Assembly: GCA_964438205.1 (NCBI GenBank)
Contig: CAYTJQ010000024.1
Location: 1-47,435 of the forward strand
Length of the DNA: 47,435 nt
Direction: 5' to 3'
Origin: Pseudohaliea sp964438205
GTDB lineage: Bacteria; Pseudomonadota; Gammaproteobacteria; Pseudomonadales; Halieaceae
Positions within the stretch are counted from its first letter, which is position 1, and each line of letters opens with the position of its first letter. Shown here piece after piece: positions 7,331 through 16,210 of this stretch. Both the position numbers and the translations under genes were made by a program. Below the pieces are notes generated by a model. That model did not search any database. It saw nothing but the letters and a program-made list of their open reading frames with translations, and had not been told where the DNA came from.

Positions 7331-9892
7331 TCAGAAGCTGTACTGCAGCTCCACACCTACGCGGCGCAGGGTTCCCGGGCTGATGAAGCCGCCACCGAAC
7401 TCGGGCGCCAGGATCACCTCGCGGATGAACTCTTCCTCGAAGAGGTTGCTGGCAAACGCAGTCACACTCCACTGGTTGGAGCGCACACCGAGGCGGAGAT
7501 TGGTCAGGCCGTAGCCGTCAACCTGGGTGACGTCGTAGCTCGCGGGCGGGCCCCCGAACAGCGTAGCCGGGACGACATCGTCCTGCACCGTGTGATACCA
7601 GGTATCGCCCTGGTAGGAGTACTCCAGGCGACCGAAGAGCTCGAACTCGCCGATCGGCTGGTTGTACTGCAGTGCGGCATTCCACGTGTACTCCGGGTTG
7701 TTCGGGACTTCGTTCCCCTCGGTGTAGGGACGCAGCGCGTTCTCGTCGATTTCGCCGTCAACCATGGAGTAGCCGAGGTCGAGGCGGAGGTTGTCGGTCA
7801 CGGCCCAGGCGGCGCTGAGTTCGAAGCCCTGCAGCGTCACCTCGTCGATGTTCGAGGCCGTCCTCAGCAGGCCGAAGGGCCCGACGAAGAACTCGAAGAA
7901 CTGCATGTCCTCGACTTCCGTGTAGAACACGGCACCGTTCAAGTTGAGACGATTGTCGAAAAGCCCCGAGCGGAAACCCAGTTCGAACGCACTGGATGTC
8001 TCTTCGCGGAACGTATTGGGGGGAGCGCTGAGTGCGCCGCCGTTATCCACGAGGTAGAACTGCACGGTTTCCGTGGAGCCCTGGTTGAGGAAGCCACCGG
8101 CCTTGAAGCCGACGCCCCAGCTGCCGTAGATGGTCGTCGTATCGGTGGCGTCCCAGCGCAGGCTGATCTTGGGCTGAACCTGGTCAAAGGTTTCGCTGCG
8201 GTCGCCGATCTCGGGCGAGACGGTGAAATCATCGAAGTTGACGAAACCGGGATTCAGCGGCGAACCCGGCAGGGGTTCTCCGTTCAGCGTGCACTGGCCA
8301 CCGCAGAAGTCGATGAAGTTCGACAGGTTGCCATCGGCCGGCGAGGGTACGTTGTTGGACACTTCGCGCTTCTCCCGGTCGTAACGCGCCGCCAGGGACA
8401 GTTCCAGCCTGTCCGTGATGTCGTAGCTGACCGAACCGAAGACCGCGTAAACCTCCGTATCGAAGGTATCGTCCACGATCGCGTCGGTCAGCGGCGTGAA
8501 GATTTCCTTCGGCAGCTGCGCCCGGTCGGGCCACTCGTTACCGGGGTCACGCGCCTGGGCAATCGCCTGCCGGCGCTCGATGTTCAGGTAGTAGAGACCC
8601 GCCTGCCAGCGCAGCTTCTGGTCCTCACTGGACGTCAACTGGACCTGGAAGCTGAAGTCTTCCTGCAGCCGCTCCTGCCACTGGTAGCCGTCACAGGTCG
8701 TGGGGCTGTAGGGAGGCAAGACCGACTCGCCAGGGCCGGAGCCGAAGATGAAGGTCGGTGCCGGCAGCGGCGTAACGCCGCCGGGAACCTCCGGCGTGTA
8801 GGACGGAGCGAGCGCTGCCAGCGAGTTGATACAGGCGTCGGTGCCGGCATAGAAGCCGAAGGCCCCGGAGGTGCCGTCGGCGATGAAGGTGTCTTCCGTA
8901 TCGCTGTAGAAGCCCCAGGTGGTGAGCGTGCCCCAGTCGAACTGCTTGTCCAGCTTCACGGAGAACTCGATGACTTCCTGCTCGCTGATCGGCTCCACGT
9001 TGCCTGCGAAGATGAAGTCGTGATCGTCGACGTCCTGGTAGAACGCCTCCGATCCCGGCGTGCCAAAGGCCTGGAAACTCGGGATCGCGAAACCGGCGTT
9101 GAAGGAAATCGCCGAAGCTTCGGCCTTGCCGTAGCGCAGCTTGGTATCGATGGAGAGCGTATCGCTCGGATCGAACACCAGCCGGCCCTGCAGGGCGTAG
9201 TTCTCAGCCGCGTCGACAACGTCGTCATTGAGGAAACTGTTGCTGTAGAAACCATCGGTGCTGCGGAAATCCGCCTGCAGCCGGCCGGCGACCTTGTCAC
9301 CCAGCGGCCCCGAGATTGCGGCCAGACCGGTGTAGGTGTTGTCCTCGGCGAAGCTGAGGCGGACCTTGCCTTCCACTTCCTGCGAAGGCCGCTTGGTCGA
9401 CATGATGACCGCACCCGCCGCCGCGGAACGTCCGTAGAGGGCGCCCTGGGGGCCCTTGAGGATCTCGATCTGCTCGAGGTCTGCGTATTCACGGTTGAAA
9501 GCGTAGGTGTTGACGTACAGGATGCCGTCGATGATCAGTGCAAAGTTCGTCTCGGCATCGCGGGCGCCGTTCATACCGCGGATGGACACCGATGAATCGC
9601 CGACCTCGACCGTGTTGACAAAGCTCACCCCGGGCGTCTGCGAGATAAAGTCCTCGGCCCGCTGGATCCCCATGTCCTCGATCTGCCCAGAGGCGAAGGC
9701 TGTCACCGTGCTGGGAACGTCCTGCAGGGACTCGGTCCGCGCCCGCGCTGTCACCACGATTTCCTCGAGTTGCGCCTGGGCGGCAGCCGGCATCAGCAGA
9801 GAGCCGGTCGAGGAAGCGACCGCACAGATCGCCGTTGCCAGGACGCGCGGTGTCGTAGCCGGTCGCGCTCTGTTCTCTGTCAGATTTTTCAT
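7331..9892 (-). CDS. TonB-dependent outer-membrane receptor
   Basis: An 853-aa receptor. An N-terminal Sec signal (about residues 1-41, ending AAAQAQ) is followed by LEEIVVTARARTESLQDVP, a TonB-box/plug start. The plug includes SIRGMNGARDAE, LIIDGILY and ILKGPQGALYGRSAAAGAV. The remainder is a 22-strand barrel rich in Tyr/Phe/Asp and ends in the Phe-terminated ELQYSF recognised by the BAM complex. It imports a ligand across the outer membrane using TonB energy. There is no siderophore gene nearby, so with two catabolic operons on either side the ligand is more likely an organic nutrient than iron. The start at ATG 9892 has AGGTGA at good spacing; a frame extension to 9973 lies in the purine-rich leader. 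It is transcribed alone and has its own terminator. Confidence 0.9.
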   Translation of the reverse strand: MKNLTENRARPATTPRVLATAICAVASSTGSLLMPAAAQAQLEEIVVTARARTESLQDVPSTVTAFASGQIEDMGIQRAEDFISQTPGVSFVNTVEVGDSSVSIRGMNGARDAETNFALIIDGILYVNTYAFNREYADLEQIEILKGPQGALYGRSAAAGAVIMSTKRPSQEVEGKVRLSFAEDNTYTGLAAISGPLGDKVAGRLQADFRSTDGFYSNSFLNDDVVDAAENYALQGRLVFDPSDTLSIDTKLRYGKAEASAISFNAGFAIPSFQAFGTPGSEAFYQDVDDHDFIFAGNVEPISEQEVIEFSVKLDKQFDWGTLTTWGFYSDTEDTFIADGTSGAFGFYAGTDACINSLAALAPSYTPEVPGGVTPLPAPTFIFGSGPGESVLPPYSPTTCDGYQWQERLQEDFSFQVQLTSSEDQKLRWQAGLYYLNIERRQAIAQARDPGNEWPDRAQLPKEIFTPLTDAIVDDTFDTEVYAVFGSVSYDITDRLELSLAARYDREKREVSNNVPSPADGNLSNFIDFCGGQCTLNGEPLPGSPLNPGFVNFDDFTVSPEIGDRSETFDQVQPKISLRWDATDTTTIYGSWGVGFKAGGFLNQGSTETVQFYLVDNGGALSAPPNTFREETSSAFELGFRSGLFDNRLNLNGAVFYTEVEDMQFFEFFVGPFGLLRTASNIDEVTLQGFELSAAWAVTDNLRLDLGYSMVDGEIDENALRPYTEGNEVPNNPEYTWNAALQYNQPIGEFELFGRLEYSYQGDTWYHTVQDDVVPATLFGGPPASYDVTQVDGYGLTNLRLGVRSNQWSVTAFASNLFEEEFIREVILAPEFGGGFISPGTLRRVGVELQYSF

Positions 9893-9944
9893 GAGCAAGT
9901 CACCTGTCTTCTTGTCTGCCGGAAAATCGTTGCTCCTACTGGCT

Positions 9945-10020
9945 GTCGCCTGTCGGTCTCGTCTCGTCTTCATGCTCTCTCTTACCCCTCTCTCCTGGAC
10001 TCTCTCTGGTCTCGCACTGA
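9945..10020 (-). other. Polypurine leader tract upstream of the TonB receptor
   Basis: Roughly 75 bases between the sigma-54 regulator gene and the receptor start are almost purely pyrimidine on the plus strand and purine on the minus (coding) strand. They include a 5-bp tandem repeat GTCTCGTCTCGTCTT on the plus strand. The tract would form the 5' leader of the receptor mRNA. No clear sigma-70 or sigma-54 promoter could be placed in it. Confidence 0.4.
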
Positions 10021-10027
10021 ACGAACG

Positions 10028-11596
10028 TCACGCGATTCGGTTCGTGTCACTGCCTTCAAGCTTCTTCAGGCGACGCCACAGCGTCGTCGGGCTGATACCG
10101 AGATAGGCAGCCACCTGCTGCCGGTCTCCATTGAACTTCTCCATGGCCCGCACGATGGCCGACGCTTCCAGGTCCTTCAGCGCGCCGGACGTATAGCTCC
10201 CCTCCTGGCGCATGAGCTCGGGCAGGATCTCCAGGACCTCGCTCCGGCTCAGGTCAACATGCTCCGCTTTGCCGCAATTTACTACCAGGCGTTCAGTGAA
10301 GTTTTGCAGTTCACGGATATTGCCCGGCCAGTGGTAGCTGTCGAAGAGCGGCTCTACGAGCTCGAGGAGCGCGTCGATGGGCACGTCCATGCCGTACTCC
10401 GCCGCATAGTGGGCAAAGTAGTGCCGGGCGATCGCCGGCACCTCTTCCCTGCGCTGACGCAGCGGTGGCAGCCTCAGGTTGAATACGTTCAGTCGGTAAT
10501 AAAGATCATCGCGGAACTCGCCCTGGTCTACCGCCTCCTGGAGGTCGCGGTTGGTGGCTGCGATCAGCTTGAAGTCGACTTCGATCTCGCGGTTGCTTCC
10601 CACGGGGCGGATACGCCGCTCCTGCAGGGCCCGCAGCAGCTTGATCTGCTGCTGTGGCGGCATTTCACCGATCTCGTCGAGGAATAACGCGCCGCCATTC
10701 GCCTGCTCCATGAGACCGATGCGGCCGCCGCGGCGGGAGCTGGTAAACGCACCTTCGACATAGCCGAAGAGTTCACTCTCGAAGAGTTCGTGGGGGATAC
10801 TCGCGCAGTTCACGGCCACCAGCGGGCCGTCGGCGTAATCGCTCAGACGGTGAATCTCCCGGGCGATGTGCTCCTTGCCGGTGCCACTTTCCCCCTCGAG
10901 CAGCACGGACGCGCGGCCCCGTGCATAGGTCCGGGCGAGCCCCGCGACCCGCTCCATGCGCGAGGAGTGCACGATGAAACGCTGCGGTCGGTCGCCGCGC
11001 GCGGCAGCACGAGCCGCCTGCGCGGCGCGCCCGGCATCGATCGCACGGCGGAGCATTTCCCGCGCCGAGTCGCGGCTGTACATGAGAATGGCCGGGATTC
11101 CGCGCTGCTCCGCGAGCCCGCAGGTATAACTCGGGCCGACGATAACCTGCGGATCTTCGTCGGCGATGGCGAGAAGCAGGCTTTCGTTGGCCTCGTCAGC
11201 GGTGCTGTAGCGGTGATGGCACAGCTCCAGGTCGGTGATTTCCGGCAGGCTCGCGAACAGCCGCTCGCTCGGGCCGGGATTTTCCGAGTAGGTGAACACG
11301 TGGACGCGACGGGATATCTTGCGCGCCTTGCCAAGGGCCTCGAGCACGTCCGTGTCGGTAACGGGCTGGGACAGTACCGGCACGGACAGCGTGGCGCGCA
11401 GGTAGGCGGCATTGGAGCCGGCGCTGATAACGACGTCCGGCCGGTGCTTCTTTACCAGCCCCGAGTAATCCGTGTCACTGCTGGCGATGGACTCGACGAT
11501 GGTCACTGCCACATCCTGCTCGAACTCCGGGAGGAGCACGTTGATCAGCTCGCTGAACTTGCGATAGCCGACCACCAGGATGCGGACGCGCCCCAT
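10028..11596 (-). CDS. PrpR-type sigma-54-dependent transcriptional activator
   Basis: A 522-aa enhancer-binding protein. Residues about 5-180 match the PrpR_N sensor domain (VVGYRKFSELINVLLPEF... VISAGSNAAYLRATLSVPV ... VIVGPSYTCGLAEQ), which in PrpR binds 2-methylcitrate. A linker leads to the AAA+ domain: Walker A GESGTGKE near 236, Walker B LFLDEIGEMP near 306, the WPGNIRELQN region, and a Fis-type HTH at about 473-516 (GDRQQVAAYLGISPTTLWRRL). The sigma-54 contact loop reads GAFTSS, whereas the consensus is GAFTGA and E. coli PrpR has GAFTGS. The ATG at 11596 overlaps the TGA of the upstream hydrolase gene; an in-frame GTG lies at 11599. It is the last gene of the operon, which carries a matching sigma-54 promoter in front, so the operon probably activates itself when a pathway acid is present. 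Confidence 0.9.
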   Translation of the reverse strand: MGRVRILVVGYRKFSELINVLLPEFEQDVAVTIVESIASSDTDYSGLVKKHRPDVVISAGSNAAYLRATLSVPVLSQPVTDTDVLEALGKARKISRRVHVFTYSENPGPSERLFASLPEITDLELCHHRYSTADEANESLLLAIADEDPQVIVGPSYTCGLAEQRGIPAILMYSRDSAREMLRRAIDAGRAAQAARAAARGDRPQRFIVHSSRMERVAGLARTYARGRASVLLEGESGTGKEHIAREIHRLSDYADGPLVAVNCASIPHELFESELFGYVEGAFTSSRRGGRIGLMEQANGGALFLDEIGEMPPQQQIKLLRALQERRIRPVGSNREIEVDFKLIAATNRDLQEAVDQGEFRDDLYYRLNVFNLRLPPLRQRREEVPAIARHYFAHYAAEYGMDVPIDALLELVEPLFDSYHWPGNIRELQNFTERLVVNCGKAEHVDLSRSEVLEILPELMRQEGSYTSGALKDLEASAIVRAMEKFNGDRQQVAAYLGISPTTLWRRLKKLEGSDTNRIA

Positions 11597-12204
11597 CACC
11601 CCGTGGCCCCCTGCGGCGGCAGCGCGGCGATGATGGCTTGCGTATCCGACACGTCCGCGTACTTCGCGTGCATGTCGTGCAGGTTGGCCGCGTGGGCGTC
11701 GGGGTTGCGGTCACCCACCGCATCGGCGGGCACGAAGACCGGATAATCGTGCTGGAGCCCATCCACTACCGTCGCGCGCACGCAGCCGCTGGTCGTGAGC
11801 CCCGTGACCACGAGGCTGTCGACACCGGCTGCCTTCAGCCGCTGGTCGAGGTCCGTGTCGAAGAAGCTGCTCGCGTGGCGCTTCTCGATGATGGCCTCGC
11901 CAGCGCGCGGGGCGAGCCGCTTGTCCACGGCGACCGCGTCCGAGCACGGCTTCAGCACCTCGAGGGCGGGCAGGCGACGGCGGAACACGGTGGCCTGGTC
12001 GTCGCTGCGGTAGATGACGGTGGTGAAGAACACCGGCAGCCCGCGCTCGCGAAAGGCAGCGAGCAGCCGGGCGTTCGCGGCGACCACGTCATCGGCCTCG
12101 CTGCCCAAGGGGCTCGACGGATCCGTGAAGGCGTTGATCATGTCCACGAGCACGAGCGCCGGGCGCCGGCCCGGCTGCGCGCTGTGCCGCTCGAGGTCCG
12201 CCAT
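11596..12204 (-). CDS. Isochorismatase-family cysteine hydrolase (amidase type)
   Basis: A 202-aa hydrolase starting MADLERHSAQ at ATG 12204, with TGAGG overlapping the upstream stop as ribosome site. The catalytic triad of the family is visible: Asp in LVLVDMINAF, Lys in AIIEKRHASSFF, and the nucleophile Cys in VVTGLTTSGCVRATV. The Asp-Lys-Cys arrangement is that of N-carbamoylsarcosine amidohydrolase, nicotinamidase and RutB-type ureidoacrylate amidases, rather than true isochorismatase, which lacks the Cys. It most likely cleaves a linear amide or carbamoyl group, releasing ammonia, after the HyuAB-like enzyme opens a ring. A longer open reading upstream lies inside the HyuB-like gene and is rejected. 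The stop overlaps the start of the activator gene. Confidence 0.88.
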   Translation of the reverse strand: MADLERHSAQPGRRPALVLVDMINAFTDPSSPLGSEADDVVAANARLLAAFRERGLPVFFTTVIYRSDDQATVFRRRLPALEVLKPCSDAVAVDKRLAPRAGEAIIEKRHASSFFDTDLDQRLKAAGVDSLVVTGLTTSGCVRATVVDGLQHDYPVFVPADAVGDRNPDAHAANLHDMHAKYADVSDTQAIIAALPPQGATG

Positions 12205-12214
12205 CGATCCGGCC

Positions 12215-14083
12215 TCAGGCCACGCCCTGGAAGCTCGGGTCCACCGGCGGCTCCAGGTGCGTCTCCTCGAGGCAGCGGGCCTTGAGCTCCTCGATGGACC
12301 CGCCGCGGTTGAACAGCTCGACCTCGCCCCGCTCCGCGCGCAGCTGCTCGCGCAGGGACGAGGTGGCGTCGACGTCCACGCTGCCGTCGCCACCGATGAC
12401 GACGCCATAGCGGCGGGCACCCTCGACGGTGACGAGCCGGCGGGCGACGTCCTGGCGCACCAGCTCCGGATCGCGCTCGTAGGGGTCGCCCCAGCCGCCA
12501 CCGCCCCAGGTGTTGAAGTAGAGCAGGTCGCCCTTCTTCACCTTGATGCCCTCGGCCTTGGCGCCCAGCCACTCCTCGCTGCCGTCCGTGCGAACGAGCC
12601 GCTTTGTTGAGCGCAGACCGGGCTCCCCGCCGAGTACGCCCCAGGGATACATCAACCAACGGTCGTCATGAATGCCGATCTCGCCATCGGCGAGGAAACG
12701 ATAGGCCACGGTCAGCCCGTTGCCGCCGCGGTGCAGGCCCGCACCGCCGGAGTCCGGGATCGTGGCGTAGGTCTCGATACGCAGCGGGAAGTAGGACTCG
12801 ATGAACTCGTTCGGCACGTTGGTAAAGCCGGGCCAGAGGCTGTGGCCGTCCGGACCGTCGCCCACAGGACGACCGGGGATGCCGCCGAAGCCGATCTGGA
12901 ACAACTGGAACCACTCGCCGTTATCGCGGTAGCCGGAGTAGAACAGGTGCGGCGAATCGGAAAAACCCGCCGCATTCAGCATCTGTTCCGGCGCACCCAT
13001 GCCGAGGAGCGCGCCGAGGAGGTCAAAGATACGGCCCAGGGCGTGGGTGCGCCCGGAGAGCGCCGCGGGGTGCTTCGGCTTGAGCAGCGTGCCCTCGGGA
13101 ATGCGCACGTCCACGAGGTCATAGAAGCCGTCGTTGAAGACCATCTGCGGGTCCACCACGTTGATCGTGAAGGAGCCGAAGAACATCTTGAACATGTCCT
13201 CGTTGAGGAAGAAGTTCACCGAGCTCTGCGCCTGCGGATCCGTGCCCGCGAAATCGAAGATGGCCTTGCTGCCCTCGCGCCAGAGGCGGCACTTGATGCG
13301 GTACGGGCCCATACCCATGCCGTCGTCGCAGAGGTAGTCCTCGAACTCGCGCGGCTCCTCGGGCACGAAATTCTCGATGATGTGCTTCATGGCGTCGTAG
13401 TTGCGCTTGAGCATCACGTCCATCGTCGTGGCCAGCACGTCGTCCCCGAAGCGCTCGGCGATCTCCACGCAGCGCCGGGCCGCGGTCTTGCAGGCGGCGA
13501 CGAGGGCATTGAGGTCGAAGCGGTTCCACTGCGGCATTCGCACGTTGTGCAGGATCAGCTCGAGAACGTCCTCCTGCAGCACGCCCTTCTTGTAGAGCTT
13601 GGTCGGCGGGATGCGGATCCCTTCCTGGTAGATCGTCGTCGCCTTGATGGGGATGGAACCCGGCACCATGCCGCCGTTGTCGGACATGTGGCCGAACATC
13701 GCGCTCCAGGCGATGTGCCGGCCGTCCTTGAACACGGGCACGAGCACGACCCAGTCCGGCAGGTGCGAAACCGCCCCGTTACACATGTAAGGGTCGTTGG
13801 TGAGGATGATGTCGCCCTCTTCGATGTCGGCATCGTAGGCCGACAGGAACGGGCCGATGAAGGAACCGAACTGGCCGACGACCATCTTGCCGTCGCGGTT
13901 GGCGATCATGGGGAAACAATCCCCCTGCTCGCGGATGCCCGGCGACATCGCGGTACGGAAGAGGACCGCGTCCATTTCCTCGCGCGCGTTCTTGAGGGCG
14001 TTTTCGATCAGGTCGACGGTCACGCCGTCCACGTCCACGGTGTTCAGCGGCGCACTGTTTTCCTGGATGATTCGTGCAGGCAT
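12215..14083 (-). CDS. Hydantoinase/oxoprolinase family protein, subunit B (HyuB-like)
   Basis: A 622-aa protein of the hydantoinase B/oxoprolinase family. It shows TVDLIENALKNAREEMDAVL, REQGDCFPMI, the DIILTNDPYM metal-binding segment, HLPDWVVLVPVF, GHMSDNGGMVPGSIP, and a C-terminal DSGGAGLHRGGNG loop that is characteristic of the family. The subunit pairs with HyuA to hydrolyse N-methylhydantoin, 5-oxoproline or related lactams at the cost of ATP; relatives carboxylate acetone or acetophenone. It follows the HyuA-like gene by 13 bp with GGAGGG before its ATG. The C terminus is longer than a minimal subunit and ends with a conserved-looking 'W GGGG WGDP' segment. The substrate is not determined by sequence. 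Confidence 0.9.
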   Translation of the reverse strand: MPARIIQENSAPLNTVDVDGVTVDLIENALKNAREEMDAVLFRTAMSPGIREQGDCFPMIANRDGKMVVGQFGSFIGPFLSAYDADIEEGDIILTNDPYMCNGAVSHLPDWVVLVPVFKDGRHIAWSAMFGHMSDNGGMVPGSIPIKATTIYQEGIRIPPTKLYKKGVLQEDVLELILHNVRMPQWNRFDLNALVAACKTAARRCVEIAERFGDDVLATTMDVMLKRNYDAMKHIIENFVPEEPREFEDYLCDDGMGMGPYRIKCRLWREGSKAIFDFAGTDPQAQSSVNFFLNEDMFKMFFGSFTINVVDPQMVFNDGFYDLVDVRIPEGTLLKPKHPAALSGRTHALGRIFDLLGALLGMGAPEQMLNAAGFSDSPHLFYSGYRDNGEWFQLFQIGFGGIPGRPVGDGPDGHSLWPGFTNVPNEFIESYFPLRIETYATIPDSGGAGLHRGGNGLTVAYRFLADGEIGIHDDRWLMYPWGVLGGEPGLRSTKRLVRTDGSEEWLGAKAEGIKVKKGDLLYFNTWGGGGWGDPYERDPELVRQDVARRLVTVEGARRYGVVIGGDGSVDVDATSSLREQLRAERGEVELFNRGGSIEELKARCLEETHLEPPVDPSFQGVA

Positions 14084-14096
14084 CTCGCTACCCTCC

Positions 14097-16157
14097 TCAG
14101 GCTGCCGGGTTGATCAGCAGGTTGCCGATGGCGTCGACGCCGGCTTCATAGCCCGGCAGCACCACGGTGGTGGAATCCATCTCCGTGACGATCGCCGGTC
14201 CCGGCACCGTCAGCCCCTCGTGCAGCCTGCCCCGGTCGTAGAGGCGGATGTCGTGCCATTCGCCCTCGCAGTAGAAGCGGCTCTCGTGGATCACGCAGTC
14301 GTCGAGGGAAGCGCTGGTGTCGCCGCCTTCCCGGGTGAGTACCGCGCGCGTGGCCGCCTTGGCCACGGCGCGGATCATGAGCACTTCGTGGCCATCGCCG
14401 AGCTTGAAGGTGAACAGTTGCTCGTGCTCCTCGTCGAAGGCGTCGGTCAGCAGCGCGACACCTTTCTCGCGCAACTCCGCCTCGGTGAAGTCGATGGTGA
14501 TCTGGAAGGCCTGGCCCATGTAGCGCAGGTCTGCCTGGAAGGTGACCTGGTGCTGCTCGGCGGGGATGCCATCGGCGACCAGCGCCTGGCCGGCCCGCGC
14601 CTGCAGTTCCTTGAGGTCCGCCAGCAGCTTCTCGTTGCTGAGATCCTCGGCCATGGTCAGGTAGGTGCGCGCCGCCTCGTCCTGCACCTGCGTGGTCGCG
14701 TCGCCGTAGGCGCAGAGGACGCCCGGGCCCGGGGGCACGATCACCGGCCAGGCGTTGGTGAGGATGCCGAGGGCGTTGGCGTGCAGCGGGCCCGCGCCGC
14801 CGAAGCCCACCAGGGCGAAGTCGCGCGGGTCGTAACCCTGCTCGACGGAGACCAGCCGCAGGGCGCCGAACATGGACTCGTTGACGATCTTGATGATCCC
14901 CTCGGCGGCCTCCATGAGGCCGATGCCCATGGCGTCGGCGACCTTCTGCACCGCGGCCACGGAGGCGTCGTAGTTGATCTCCATCTTGCCGCCGAGCTGC
15001 ACGTCCGAGGGCAGGTAACCGAGGACCACGTTGGCGTCGCAGACCGTGGGCTCCGTGCCGCCCTTCATATAGCAGGCGGGGCCGGGCACGGCGCCGGCGG
15101 ACTCGGGCCCCACGCGCAGGGCCTTGGTCAGCTCCGGCACGAAGGCGATGGAGCCGCCGCCGGCGCCCACGGTGCGCACGTCCACGGAGGGGGCGCGCAC
15201 GTTCACGTCGCCGACGTAAGTCTCCCGGCGTACCCGCGCCTTCGAGTCCTGGATGAGCGCCACGTCGGTGGAAGTGCCGCCCATGTCGAAGGTGAGGATG
15301 TTGTCGTAGCCGGCGCGGCTGCAGAAGTAGATGGCGCCGGCGACACCGCCGGCGGGGCCGGACATGAGCAGGTTCACCGGCGAATCGGCCGCGGCGCGGG
15401 CCGAGGCGAGGCCGCCGTCGGAGCGCAGGATGGACAGCTGCGTATCGGCGCCCAGGCGCTCTTCCAGGGCTGCCTGCAGGTTGTTGACGTAGCGGGACAC
15501 TTCCGGGCGCACGTAGGAGTTGACCACCGTGGTCTCCGTCCGCTCGTACTCCTGCATTTCCGGTACCACTTCGCTGGAGATCGAGATCGGGGTGTCGCCG
15601 AAGATCTCCCGGGCAATCTCCCGCGCACGTTCCTCGTGGGCGTGGTTGATGTAGGCATTGACGAAGCAGATGGTGAGCGCCTCGACCTCGCCGCGGGCAT
15701 AGAGCGTCTCGAGGTCGGCCCGCAGCCGCTCCTCGTCCAGCGGGGTGACCACGGCGCCGTCCGCGGCCATGCGCTCGGTGGCGCCGATGGTCAGTTCCAG
15801 CGGTGCGAGCAGCGGGCTCTTGATATAGCTGACCCAGCCGCCAAGGCCACCGGGGCAGTAGGAGCGCGCGACCTGCAGCGTATCCTCGAAGCCGGCCGTG
15901 GTCACGAGGCCCACCCGGGCACCCTTGCCCGTCAGTACGGCGTTGGTGGCCACGGTGGTGCCGTGCATGACCAGCTTGATAGCGCCCGGCTCGATGCCGG
16001 ACTCCTCGCACACCCGCGCCACGCCGTTTAGCACGCCGATGGAGGAATCCTCCGGCGTGGACGGCACCTTCGCGGTATGGGTCTCGCCGGTCTCCTCGTT
16101 CATGAGCAGGAAGTCGGTGAAGGTGCCGCCAACGTCAACGCCGAGTCTGTATGCCAT
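14097..16157 (-). CDS. Hydantoinase/oxoprolinase family protein, subunit A (HyuA-like)
   Basis: A 686-aa ATP-binding subunit starting MAYRLGVDVGGTFTDFL at ATG 16157 with AGGAGATAG upstream. The actin/hexokinase-like fold is indicated by DVGGTFTDF at the N terminus (phosphate loop 1), VMHGTTVATNA, FDMGGTSTDVALI near residue 290 (phosphate loop 2), RTVGAGGGSIA, and GFGGAGPLHANALG. In N-methylhydantoinase and 5-oxoprolinase this subunit phosphorylates the amide carbonyl before hydrolysis. Alternatives in the superfamily include acetone and acetophenone carboxylase, but no third small subunit of those complexes is present. It lies between the lyase-like gene and the HyuB-like gene in the same operon. 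Confidence 0.9.
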   Translation of the reverse strand: MAYRLGVDVGGTFTDFLLMNEETGETHTAKVPSTPEDSSIGVLNGVARVCEESGIEPGAIKLVMHGTTVATNAVLTGKGARVGLVTTAGFEDTLQVARSYCPGGLGGWVSYIKSPLLAPLELTIGATERMAADGAVVTPLDEERLRADLETLYARGEVEALTICFVNAYINHAHEERAREIAREIFGDTPISISSEVVPEMQEYERTETTVVNSYVRPEVSRYVNNLQAALEERLGADTQLSILRSDGGLASARAAADSPVNLLMSGPAGGVAGAIYFCSRAGYDNILTFDMGGTSTDVALIQDSKARVRRETYVGDVNVRAPSVDVRTVGAGGGSIAFVPELTKALRVGPESAGAVPGPACYMKGGTEPTVCDANVVLGYLPSDVQLGGKMEINYDASVAAVQKVADAMGIGLMEAAEGIIKIVNESMFGALRLVSVEQGYDPRDFALVGFGGAGPLHANALGILTNAWPVIVPPGPGVLCAYGDATTQVQDEAARTYLTMAEDLSNEKLLADLKELQARAGQALVADGIPAEQHQVTFQADLRYMGQAFQITIDFTEAELREKGVALLTDAFDEEHEQLFTFKLGDGHEVLMIRAVAKAATRAVLTREGGDTSASLDDCVIHESRFYCEGEWHDIRLYDRGRLHEGLTVPGPAIVTEMDSTTVVLPGYEAGVDAIGNLLINPAA

Positions 16158-16210
16158 TGCTATCTCCTCTCCATCGCGGGCCCGCCGGCCGGTCCCGCGC
16201 ACCGCGGCCG

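Noticed and set aside
13857..16031. A 724-codon open frame on the plus strand opposite the HyuA-like and HyuB-like genes
   Set aside because: It is antisense to two clear enzymes. Its composition (His/Val/Gly/Ala/Arg-rich with no domain) is what high-GC codon bias gives in the opposite frame.
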